Shown: positions 1 to 10,956 of the stretch, piece after piece
Position numbering within the stretch: position 1 is the first letter of the stretch
Layout of the letters: each line of letters starts with the position of its first letter
Source of the DNA: Scenedesmus sp. ARA3
Lineage: Eukaryota > Chlorophyta > Chlorophyceae > Sphaeropleales > Scenedesmaceae
DNA: 64,000 nucleotides
Assembly (NCBI GenBank): GCA_004335835.1
Contig: RWJK01001839.1
Location: 1 to 64,000 of the forward strand
Reading direction: 5' to 3'
Made by a program: the position numbers and the translations under genes
Notes under the pieces: model-generated
The model's database searches: none
What the model saw: the letters and a program-made list of their open reading frames with translations, nothing else
Told to the model about the DNA's origin: nothing

Positions 1-2826
1 TTACATGATTTGTTTGTCTGCTTGTGACGGCGGCGCAGCGCTACTTTCAGGGCGGCAGCTCTGTGGCGCGGTGCCGGAGCAAACATTGAGTGGGCCTGAA
101 GTCAGCAGCAGCAGCAGCAGGCTGAGCCAGCAGGGGCGGGTTTCACAGGCTGCTCCCTCTCTGTCAACAGGCTGCATCAGTGTCATGTGTCTCTGGGACG
201 TTGTTTGTGGGTAGGGTCAGTGCTAGGCTTTCTCACGGCAGCGAACGCGTACACTGTGCAAGGCAGTCGTCTCTTGCTGCAGCTGTCAAACGCACGTGCT
301 GCATTTGCCTTGAGTGTGCCGTTGGGTTGCGCTTCACCGCTGCTGATGCATGGATTGCGCAGTCCGCATGACTTGGGGGCCGTGGGGACTCCTTGCATGC
401 ATTGACTTTGTGCTGCGCCCTCTCACAAATGGCTAATGCTGTTGTGGCACGTTGGCTTTGAAGCATCAGCTAGGATGCCCGAGTGCAAGCAAGTGCTGCA
501 ACACATTGCGCCAAAAGCTTACAAGTGCGATGCAGTATCGCAGTCGAGGCATGTGTGCTGCGAGAAGTATAGAGGTTTTCAGCAGTAGAGGCAACTCTCT
601 GCGCAGCAGGGTGCACCACTCGTGCCCCTGCTTGCAGGCATCATGGTTGGTGCAGACCAAGCTAACGCTGCAATGGACAGCTGACAGTGGCGCTGCGCAT
701 GTTGGCGGGGTTGGGTTGCTGCTCGCGTCTGCTCAGCACCAGCACTGCAGGCGTGGCTAACGTTTTCAGGTGGACAGCACTGCACATATGCCAACGGCAC
801 ACGGCTCACTGACAATCAACATGCATGTGTATCCGTCATTCTCCGTCCTTTTGTTTGCGTTCACATCGTAGGAACCAGCGTGTACATGGGTATGTAGCAG
901 CTGCGGCGTGGGTTTGGCAGGAGTGGCTGTTCTCCGCCCACCATATGCGCGCAGCTGTCTGTTGTTGGTGTTGCTTGTATCAGCAGCGGCACGGCCTACC
1001 ATGTGCGTTGCGTGCTGCCTTTCCCTTTTTCATTTTCATCGGAAGTATGAATGTTATGCATTGTGCGTGAAGCAGCGTGAAGTTGTATCTTGCAGATCGT
1101 CTGCACTGGTGCATGCTGTGCGACATACTGCCGGAGGCGTTGCAGTTACGTGCGACAGGCCATGGGGGCTACTGATGTTGGGATAGGTCCTATTTACGCT
1201 TGAAAGCAGCTGGCACCTGCCCAGCATCGTGCCGGACTTTGGTGTCCTGCTAGGACTTGAGCAGTGCTCGAAGTGTTGCTGCTTATGCTTGTGCTTGTAA
1301 TGAATGCAACCGGCAACTTTCTTTGTACTGCTTGCTCGCCTGTGTGGTTGCCATCATGGCACGGATGATCCGTCTGCACCTTTTCTGTGTCATGTCTAGC
1401 GTCTAGCTGGATATGTACAACGTGTTCGGTTCTGATGCATGCTGTTGTTGCACAGCAGGCACGTTGTCGTCTTCTCACGTTGTGCTGGTGCACCCTTGAG
1501 CAAGGCGCATTTGGAGTGCAGCGACTTGCTGGGAGCTTGGTCAGGGATGCACAGCAGCAGACTTGCGGCAACTCTTAGTGCATGCAGGCAAGTTGTGTGC
1601 GAAGTCCCGTCAAGGACGGTACATTGAGCAGAAGTAGAACGTGTAATAGGCTGCAGGACGATTCTGGAGAGTTTGTTGTGAGGGTGACCGGCACTGCCGG
1701 TGTGAGCTGTCGGCCAGCACAGCACCGTCAAAGTTCGTGCCGCGGGGTAATCAACCTCACTTGAACATATATGTGTTGGTTTGACGTGCAGAGCTTCTGC
1801 AGCAGTGTACTAGCTGCCGAAAGCCAACCGCGTTCTGAACGTCAACGTGACCACTAGTTCGCATGACTGATGCTATTGGGTGACACCACCCCCCGGGTTG
1901 CAGGACTGCCAGTAAAGCAGATACGTTTTCGAAAGTTGCAACACCGTGTTTTGACGTCTCATCACTCTGTGCAACATCCGCCTAGTCGACTAGTGACTGA
2001 GTCACCCGGAGGACCAACAGGGTGGGACCAAGGATGATGGGGCTCATACCCTGATAGCAAGCTTTTAAAAAGTAGATTGCAGCGTATGAGATATTGTTGA
2101 CCTAGCAGCAGCCGCAGCACGCATGCGTGGAATTGGACCAGGCTTACGTCCTTGCAGGCAGTGAGGGGGTACTTCCTTTGCGAGTACTTCACGCTTACCT
2201 TTTCACTATGCATGAACATCGCTTTAAAAGCCGTTGCTCACTGCGAAAGGATCCCGTGGCTCATCTGCCCGGGGCCTTCAGGCATGTTCCAGGCACAAGA
2301 AACCGCAGAAGAGGAGGGTTCTGGGAAGAGAAGGCCCTTGTCAGGCAAGCCAGCTTGCAGTAGATTGCATCTGGGTCGACCGATTGAAAGTGTTTGTGTC
2401 TAATAGAATACCTCTAGCGTTGTACTTCTCACGTTGGGGAGCACACTTCAGGAGCGTCATCACAAGTCTGCTCAAGGACCGTCAAGGACCACGAACATAG
2501 CTCAATAGGGCTACATCTAACAGACGTGAACAAGCGCAGACGATCGTTTGGGTGAGGGCCGTCATCTTGGTGACCGACTGGCAGTGTGGTCAGGGCAGCC
2601 CCCTTGCATGCGTGCACATTGTTCCGTAATTCAGCACATACTGCTTGTTGTGATTTGGGAAACTGCTAGATGTGCTTTTGCAGCGTAAGCGCGTGGAAGG
2701 CACACCCGTGAGCCCCAACGCAGGCGTGTGCAGTGTTCCAAGAACGTCTAAGCCTGCGCCAGTGCAGCCTGAAACTCAAGTATATTACCTGAATTTATGA
2801 TGTGACCGATTGCTTTCTTGCTGGCG
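1..2826. other. No supportable gene; 5' flank of the Q-rich gene
   Basis: Short open frames exist on both strands but none gives a recognisable or balanced protein and none connects by convincing splice sites. The last few hundred bases are probably promoter and 5' UTR of the gene starting near 2827. A possible 3' splice site (cttctgcag) at about 2871-2879 leaves open an upstream non-coding exon. Confidence 0.4.
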
Positions 2827-5139
2827 ATGCCCTGCGTGCCTGACCACGCTCACAACTACTGGTGCCCTGCTTCTGCAGTGGCGCGACAGCCCGCTCGATC
2901 GCAGCAGCGATACTTCATAGTGTCGACTGCATCTATGTACAGTTCGTATGGTCCTCAGCAGCCTTCGGCACACTCGGACTGGTTGATCAGCGCCCAACAG
3001 CAGCAGCACTCATCAGGCAGCATCCAGCACGGTATCACCGCAAACATGCAGCCTATCAGTGCTGACGTCTGCCACCAGCAGCGCCACCACATACCAGCTG
3101 CAGGCGGCTGCAGCAAGGCCCCGCCAGCGGGCTACATCCAGCAGCAGCACCAGCAGCAGCGGCAGTGCACTGCCAGCCCTGGCGCCAACAGCACCGGGCA
3201 GGCACAGCACTCTCCATCCCCGTGTGCCACACTTCCCAGCGGCTTCTGCAGCGGCCAGCAGCAGCAGCAGCAGCAGCCGCTGCAGTTCAGTGCAGCGGGC
3301 AAGCTGCTGGGTGCTGTGATGAGCACAATTGAGCAGGAGCTGCAGAGAGAGATCCACCAATTTGCAGGAGCAGTCGTGCAGCGCCACAAGCAGCAGCTGC
3401 TGCAGGAGATCCAGTCGCTGAGCCTGGCAGCAGCAGCAGCAGGCATCGACACCCAGGCACTGGCAGCTGCTGCTGCTCCTGCCGCAGCTGATGTGCCCAG
3501 CAGGCCCAGCAGCGGCATGGCGGCAGCTGAAGTGGCGTCCACAGGGTGCTGCAGCTGCAGCTGCAACTGCCACAGGCATGCTAAGCCAGCACCTGCCGGC
3601 TATGTTGCAGCAGCAACTGCAGTATGCCAGCAGCAGCAGCAGCAGCAGGTGCCTGCTGGTCATGCCACCCTGCCCCTCGGCAGTGTTGGCAGCAACGAGG
3701 CTGCTCTCATTTCTTTCATGTCAGCAGGAGCTGGCGTGACAGCAGCAGCGCCTCTCAGCAGCGCACAGAGTGGCCTCAGCCACGACTCCAGCAATCTGGC
3801 ATTGCCCTGCACTGCAGGCTCCCGGCACCACCACCAGCAGCAGCAGCAGCAGCAGCAGCGTGTGTCATCGCCAGGCAGCACTGCCGAGCACTGCAGCGGC
3901 ATCACCAACTGGACCCGGCAGTACACCAGCCTGGCTGCATCACCTGCAGCAGCAGCACCGGCACCTGCAAGCCTGCAGCAGCAGCAGACAAGCTCTGTTG
4001 GCGCAGCGAACCAGATGCACCAGCTGTCCGCATTCGCAGCAGCTCGAGGCGCCAGCAGCAGCAGCAGCCCCAGCCTCTGCGGCTGCGTGCCGCAGCAGCA
4101 GCACCAGCTGCTGCACAACACAGAGCACCAGCACCAGCAGCAGCAGCAGTGCTCGGCTGCACCAGCGCAGCAGCAGCAGCAGCCCTGTGCAGGCCACCAG
4201 TCAAGCTACAGCGGCCAGAGCATGCAGTCCTCTCAGTTGCTGGGCCTGCCTAGCCTGCAGGAGTGTGGCCCTTTCAAGCAGCAGCAGCAGCAGCTGGTGC
4301 ACTCGCCGGCAGATGTCAGCCAGACTGGCGGTGGCCCAATCGACGCGTGGCAGCAGCAGCAGCAGTTCAGCAGTGCAGATGAGCTCTTTGCCAGCATGGA
4401 GGCAGCCTGTGGAGGTGACAGCACTGGGCCGATTGCTGAGAACATCTTTGAGGAGATTGATGCTCTGCTGGGAGATGACCCGTTGAATGATGTGCTGGAT
4501 CCAGTCATGGGCCTAGAGGAGCAGCCGCTGCTGCTGCAGGCTAGCCTGCAGCAGGTGCAGCAGCAGCTGCAGCAGCTCGAGCAGCTGCAGCACCTGCAGC
4601 AGCAGCAGAAGCAGCAGCCGGCGCCGTACGCGCAGCTGCAGCTGGATGTGAGCTCAGCCACTTGCTCTGGCGCCGCTGGCTGCAGCGGGCAGCAGCAGCA
4701 GCAGCTGACGCCGTGCTCCGCTCCGCTGCCATCAGCAGCAGGGGCTGTCTTTGCCAAGCCCCGCCCGCTGCACCGCAGCTTCAGCACTTGCTCCAGCAAG
4801 TCTGGCAGGGCTGCAGCAGCAGCAGCAGTAGATGCGGCTGCAGCGGGCTTGATGCGCTGCGGCAGCCAGACCCCGGATGAGAACAAGAAGCGCAGCAGGG
4901 GTGACCTGGCAGCAGCAGCAGCAGCAGCAGCAGCGTTTGAGCTGCCTGCGCTGAAGCGCCAGGGCAGCAACAAGAGCAGCAGCTCAGGTGACGGCTGGTG
5001 CGGCGGCTGGCAGCAGCAGCAGCACTGGCAGCAGCAGCAGCAGCAGCAGGCTGTTGGGGTTGATCTGATGGCACAGCTGCCTCCTTGGCTCACTAGGCAG
5101 GTGTCCATTACAGCCTCACTTGTCAGCCAGTCCCAGTGA
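2827..5139 (+). CDS. Glutamine-rich protein with acidic activation-like region
   Basis: Single open frame of about 770 residues from the first ATG (2827). A second ATG at 2935, starting MYSSYGPQQPS, is an equally good start and would remove 36 residues. The protein is dominated by CAG-encoded glutamine runs with alanine and serine tracts. Two parts are not low-complexity. One is a helical stretch near residues 160-205 (ELQREIHQF then QRHKQQLLQEIQSL). The other is an acidic/hydrophobic segment around residues 515-565 (ADELFASMEAA, IFEEIDALLGDDPLNDVL). Q-rich tracts plus an acidic segment with bulky hydrophobics is the known composition of transcriptional activation or co-activator proteins. 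A basic Ser-rich C-terminal part (KKRSRGD, LKRQGSNKSSSS) could hold a nuclear localisation signal. No DNA-binding domain is visible, so a regulator role is inference. The repeats also create long spurious frames on the other strand. Confidence 0.7.
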   Translation: MPCVPDHAHNYWCPASAVARQPARSQQRYFIVSTASMYSSYGPQQPSAHSDWLISAQQQQHSSGSIQHGITANMQPISADVCHQQRHHIPAAGGCSKAPPAGYIQQQHQQQRQCTASPGANSTGQAQHSPSPCATLPSGFCSGQQQQQQQPLQFSAAGKLLGAVMSTIEQELQREIHQFAGAVVQRHKQQLLQEIQSLSLAAAAAGIDTQALAAAAAPAAADVPSRPSSGMAAAEVASTGCCSCSCNCHRHAKPAPAGYVAAATAVCQQQQQQQVPAGHATLPLGSVGSNEAALISFMSAGAGVTAAAPLSSAQSGLSHDSSNLALPCTAGSRHHHQQQQQQQQRVSSPGSTAEHCSGITNWTRQYTSLAASPAAAAPAPASLQQQQTSSVGAANQMHQLSAFAAARGASSSSSPSLCGCVPQQQHQLLHNTEHQHQQQQQCSAAPAQQQQQPCAGHQSSYSGQSMQSSQLLGLPSLQECGPFKQQQQQLVHSPADVSQTGGGPIDAWQQQQQFSSADELFASMEAACGGDSTGPIAENIFEEIDALLGDDPLNDVLDPVMGLEEQPLLLQASLQQVQQQLQQLEQLQHLQQQQKQQPAPYAQLQLDVSSATCSGAAGCSGQQQQQLTPCSAPLPSAAGAVFAKPRPLHRSFSTCSSKSGRAAAAAAVDAAAAGLMRCGSQTPDENKKRSRGDLAAAAAAAAAFELPALKRQGSNKSSSSGDGWCGGWQQQQHWQQQQQQQAVGVDLMAQLPPWLTRQVSITASLVSQSQ

Positions 5140-8100
5140 GCAGCAGCAGCAGCAGCAGCAGCAAATGACCCCGAGACCAACATACTTGTCTGACAGATGA
5201 TGCAGCGTTGTGTGAATGATCAGCGCATGGACTGGTATGCTGCCCACTTGCAGTACGCATGCAGTGCACATTCGTACACCATGGCATCGGGCGCACCATA
5301 CAGCATTGTGGTTTGCTTTGATTTGGTTGTTGCGCCCCTTGGGTTGCAGCAGGCAGCAGGTGGTGAGTTTGTTGGCTTGTTGTGTGGCGTTGGGTGCAGT
5401 TGTTGTGCACATGTTGGGTAGAGCAGTGACTTGCTAATGCTGGCCCGCCTCTGCCCGGGCTTGAGCTGTCCTGGGCTGACCGAGGCGGGCCTTGACGCAG
5501 AGAGGGAGAGGGAGAGCAGGAGGCTTGAGGGCAGACCGCAGCAGCAGCAACAACGCACTGACAGGTCGGCACATCTGCTGCGCATCTGCAGGGAGTGGAT
5601 GGGTGGACGATTCTCGGCATCTAGATTGCATCTTGCAGCTAGACAGGTTGATGCGGTGGAGGCGTGCTCTTGCGCCATGCACAGTGTGGGTGTGTGTCAG
5701 GAGTCTCGTAACGACCCCTGCTGAATGCCGCCCAGCAGCCGCTAGCTGTTGCTGCTGCTGTTGCTACTGCTGCTTATTCTGCCACATACTTGCGGCAAGG
5801 CAGGCGGCGGTAGCAGCAGCTGCTGCAGATGGTGACTGTCGGGCTGCGACGTTGTGTAAGGCCTTTTGATTGAGCAGCTTGCATGCATGATTCCCTGTCA
5901 GCATGTCACGGCATTCCAGGACTGCGCATCCATGCGCATTGTTTGTTGCTGTTCCGTTCGTAGCATCCGTATCCATGCATCACATTCTTCCCTCTCTGTG
6001 CAACTGCCAAGCTGCACACTCCGCACAAACACTTCACACTTCTTTTCGGGCATTGCTTGAACACACTCCATCCTCACATCAACGCCGCTGCTGGTAGTAG
6101 GGTGCTTGGCAGCTGTCTGGCTGCTGCTTGGTGTTGCAGCAGGAAGCATGCTGCTGCAGATAGGCTCTACGGGATATGGGCTGCGGGGAGTAGCATGAGG
6201 TGCTGCTTTTGGGCGATGAAGGACGGTGCTAGCTGGCTTGGTTGCAAGTGCTGCGTCTGATGTTTAGTGTGGCGTGTGTGCGCACGGCTGCAGGCTACGG
6301 TTTCAACACCGGGAAAGCCCTTCTAGGCTGCCTGCCAGTTGCACGGTCAGCACACACTGCACAGACTTGTACATCTGAAATTTTGCACCGCACACGCACT
6401 CAACAGCACGTGACACAGAATGTGGATAGTACAGCGGCGGTGGATGCGCGAGCGCAACACATAACATGCACACAGGGCTGCAGCTATACTTGTGGGTGCA
6501 CATGAGGCGCCAGCAGGCTACTGGAGGGCAGCCACAGGCATGGCATGTATCTGTGCCGGGGGCTGCGCCAGGGCGTGCTGACACAAGGTGGTGACGGCAT
6601 CAGCGGGTGCATACATTGCTGCACAAACAATGCAGCCAGTTGCCGCTGGAGCAGCGAGCAGATGAATGCATTATGCATCACTGACAATGCACGCAGAAGG
6701 TGCTGCTGGAAAGAGCATGTGGCGGCGGCTGCTGTGTGCGCAGCTGCCAAGGCAAGGCTGTGCTGTGCTGTGCCCGCACTTGCGCAGCGCATATCTGTCG
6801 TTGTGGCAAGTCTGCGCGGCTGGTGACCTGCTGGATCTGCTGAAGCTGGCTGTGCAGATTTATTAGGCACTGTGCGGTGTCTCAGGCTGTGATGGTTGCA
6901 TGTGCGCTGGCTGCGCAATGAAGTGTGTTGCCGGCCTGTGCTGCATGCATTGCCAATGCGCTGCAGCTGAGACGCATGCGTACATGCTGGGAGCAGCAGT
7001 GCTTGTGCTTGCGCGCTGCTGGTGTTGGTGTCTTGCAGCAAGCGATCGCATGGTGGGTGATGGGGGCTGTTGCGCTGGCATCGTTTGCATGCCTGCTGAT
7101 GCGTAGGCGTCTGCGTTGGGGTGCTGCTGTGCTGGCGCCCCTGTTGAATACTGACTGTATGTATGCATGGCGTTGATGTGGGGAGTAAACGTGGGCGATC
7201 TCGTCTTGTCCGTGGTGACCATTGGTGTGTGCGCACGGAGTGTTGTGTGGTGGCAGGGCACGAAAGCTGCTGTATCTGCAGTGCTCTGAGGTACAAACCT
7301 GACGCTGCTTTCATTTGCATGTTGCTTACACTACCCTTGCTTTCATTGTATAAAACTGATGTCTGCATGCGCTATCAATAAAGGCAGTGTGCGATACCGC
7401 CACCTTGCACGGGTGCATTTGCCGTCGCAGGACTCCAGCTCCTTTGGTGCAATGTGGGTGTCTCTTGCTCCATGCTTATGCAGCAGCCAGTGGCAACGTT
7501 GGTTCTGTCATGCACCAGCCCTCTTCTGCTGGTGCTACACGTGCCCCTGGCTTGCTGTGTTTGCGTGGCTGCAAGAGGCGCTTGCAGCGCTTCATAGCTC
7601 CCACCAGAGCGAGCTGTACTGCATGGCGAGTGTCACCGGGATTGGCGTTGGAACATACGCGCAAGCCCTGCCTTTGTTGCCTGGCAGCGTGCGGCGCCGG
7701 CTGCACGCAAACCTGCAGCAGGGATGTCGGTTTTACAAACACCTGCTGTGACAAGCACGGTGCTATACCATCTCTGCTGCGGGCGCGGCCGGCCGCCCCA
7801 GTACTGTATTCTCTCACCTGACGCGCAGCGTGTGTCTGCTTGGTGTCATGTTGGCCCCCGCGCCACGCGGCCATGTAGCACACGCTGCTGTAGCTACACC
7901 ACCTACAACACAACATTGTGGCTTGAGTATTCGGTTGCCTGTGTGGGTTTGCTGGTCTGTTTGACGTGCTTGCTGTTTCTCACACCACTTGCTATGTGTG
8001 GCATCGCTTGGTTGCTGCTTCGCCTGATCACAGCTGGTGTGCTGACTAGTGGCATCTTGTTGTGGTAGGAGCGGCTTGGTGCTGATGCAGCAGCTCGCAC

Positions 8101-10065
8101 TGACCCTGGATTTGGCGGAGGGGTTCACACCCGCAACAACCCCACCTAACTAACGCCTGCGTGCGCAGCGCACCCGCTGCTGTGCATGCCTCGACAAAAC
8201 GAGTTGCCGGTGGTTATGTCCACCTGGCGCAAATGATATCACACATGTGTCCTGAGCTTGGGCTTAAGCTTGAGGATGGTTGTGCTGCCATTGCTCTGAG
8301 ATTGCCAGTGTTGATGTGGCGGGCCATATTTGGCAGCGCGTGTGGGACTTGCACGGCAGCAACAGATGTGCAGCTTGTGCATCGCATGCACTGCCAGGCG
8401 CGCTCACTTCTTGCAGCTGCTCAAGCCATTGCGTAGATCTTAGGGATTGTGCGGCAGAGTATAGGCCAGCCGTTTGCTGCTGCGTGTTTGTGGTGTTGCT
8501 GAGGGCATGCCAGCGCCGCTGCGGCCGGGGTTGCATGCTGCCACGCACTCGGTGCTCGCTTCAGCCCCTGCCCAGCGCCTGCCCCTCGTTTGCTCTGCTT
8601 GCTGCATCGTCTGTGCACCGCGCTGATGAGCCAGCACGCCGCACAGTAGCGCCAGCTGCTGTTGCAGGGGTGTTTGGCGCGTGTATGCCGCTGTGGATGG
8701 GTGAGCAGTAGGTGGCCTGATCCTTGAGGTTGCCATAGCTGATCAGAAGAGTGCGGGATACTGGCATAGCTGTTGATGTACAGGCTGGAGCACACGTTGA
8801 AGCCAGGGTACAGCCCCACTAGGGTTCATCGATTGCTTGTGGTGATCGATGTGAGGATGTGCGCTGATGCGGCGCTCTTCTGTTTTGCCCTCAGGCGACT
8901 GCTGTATGTGGGTGGCTTCGTGATATAGTGTTCACGGAATGCAACGTAGTATGCAGGGGACCTGTGCCTGCTGCTGTGTGCTGCTGCCTACGACTGCGCA
9001 GCGCGCACAGGCAGCTAACAGCTAGGATGCATGTACATGCATACATGCCAAGCACAAGTTAGTTGCGTGTTGCGGGTGTGTGTGATCGTGGGTCACTCGC
9101 CTGCCCTGCCGGGCTGGGTAGCAGAGTCTACTCCTTACATCTGTTGCCGAACACGTCTCTGGTATCAACAGCGCCAGCTTGTTACAGCCAGGGTTGTGCG
9201 TTGCTTGGCAGCTCCTTCACACTTGCTAGGTGCGTGATGCAGCACTGACTAGCTGAGGAGCTGCTTGCGCCGATCCTGCGCTGCGATTTGCAAGCTGTGT
9301 GGCTGCTACAGGACAAGACTCGCTGCAGTAGGTTGAACTGCACTGCTCATGACTCCGCCAGTCAACTTGTGTGTGCTTGGGGTATGTGACTTCATCAAGA
9401 TGTTTCGCCAGGCATGCAGTTGTGCATGTACCATGCCTAAAGCTGCCTTTGCGCATGCGTGCAGTGTTGTGGCCTTGGTGGTAACAGCACCTGTGCAATC
9501 TGTGCACCCCTTTCCATGCACTCAGCATCAGCTGCCAGCTATTGCCGGGCAATCCAGCAACGCTGCAGTTACCTCATAGCAGCTGCAGACAGTCTGCATT
9601 GCGAATGCAGCCTTCCGAATGAACCGCAACGGTATACAAAGCACTGAATCTGAGGGCGTAACGTCCGGTAGTGGGGCACTGAAAGCACAGTCACTTTTGA
9701 CTGCACAGTGTGAAGTTCTCAGGGCCTGTTCAAACTGGCAGCAGGCAAGCTCTTTGTCCGGCAGGAGGCCTGGCAATGCTGGACTGAGTATACAGCGACG
9801 GGCCTGGTGGTGGCTCCGCTTCCGTAGCGGCAGGTCATGGTGAGCAGATGCAGCAGGTGCGTGTCTTGAGCGATCCTAACACGACCTGTGCCCTAGGTCT
9901 TGTGTCACCGGCTGAGCTCCTGCTAATCACGGCTGGGCGCAACATGGATGAAAGGGAAGACACTTTGCTAAATGATTGATGCAATACCGGGATGTTAAAG
10001 GGCAAGATATCTGTCACCAGCCAAGAGCCTGTACATCCGTGCTTCTTGTGTAATCCGCCGCAAAC
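5140..10065. other. Long intergenic stretch, no gene seen
   Basis: About 4.9 kb between the Q-rich gene and the P450. It begins with a (CAG)n run at 5140-5162. The remaining DNA is T/G/C-rich with many short frames on both strands but no recognisable domain, no consistent splice-linked frame and no RNA gene. It presumably holds the 3' UTR upstream and the P450 promoter downstream. Confidence 0.45.
5855..5859 (+). terminator. Candidate TGTAA poly(A) signal
   Basis: TGTAA, the usual chlorophyte polyadenylation motif, about 715 nt after the stop of the Q-rich gene. The pentamer is short and could be chance. Confidence 0.25.
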
Positions 10066-10925
10066 ATGCAGCTCCGGCCGCTAGAAGCTCGCCAAGCAAC
10101 CGCAGGCAACAAGCGTAAACAGATTAGCGCAGCTCCTGCTGTCAGGGCAGGGCTGCACCGTGTCAGGCCCCAGCCCCACACCAACACCCGCCACAAACAA
10201 CCTACATCCACCTGCAACGCTGCAGCCACCTCCTCAACTCTCGAAGACACAGAAATCACATCAAATCCCTCAGCATGCCCCTTTGCAGCAGCAGTAGGCA
10301 GCAGCAAACGCAGTCAGCCTGGCGCGCAGCTGTCAGCAGCAGAGGTTGCTGCCCTGCAGGGCCCTGGCTGGGCAGCTCTGCCAAATGGCAACACAGCAAA
10401 CCTGCCGCAGCCTGAAGGCAAGCACAGCTGGAACCCGCTGCAGCTGCTGCTGGGCGACTTCCCTGAGCTGCAGCAGGGGGAGGTGCCATTCCTGCTGGAG
10501 CGCCTGAGGTGAGCAGCGGCAGCAGCTCGTCCTGCAAGCTTGTCCTGCAAGCTGCTCCGGGTTCAGTTTCGCCTACTGCAGCATGTGTGTGTGCCGCCAG
10601 TGCGGCGTGCTGTCAACTGGATCAGTAGCAGCATGTGTGGGTGTTGCAGCAGGGCTGGCAAAATGCATTGAACAAGGTACATGCATGAGCGCCCTAGCTC
10701 CCGAGCTCCATCTGCACATAGTGGCGTTGTGAAAGCTGCATGTCCTTGCGCAAAGTCTATCTGTCCTCTGATCGGCCGCCTTGTGTGCATGCACTTGCTG
10801 CTGCTGCAGGCTGTTTGGGCCTGTGTTCAAGTGGAAGTTTGCCACAGACACAGTGGTGGCTGTGCTGGAGTATGACACCATCAAGAGCCTGCTGCAGCAT
10901 GACGGCACGGTGAGTTTGCAGCAGT

Positions 10926-10956
<31 letters not shown>

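Noticed and set aside
3013..5183. Large minus-strand and shifted-frame open frames over the Q-rich genes (also 30.4-31.9 kb and 42.3-45.8 kb)
   Set aside because: They are polyleucine, polycysteine, polyalanine or polyserine readings of CAG/CTG repeats, produced by the repeat in every phase; they have no independent coding signal.
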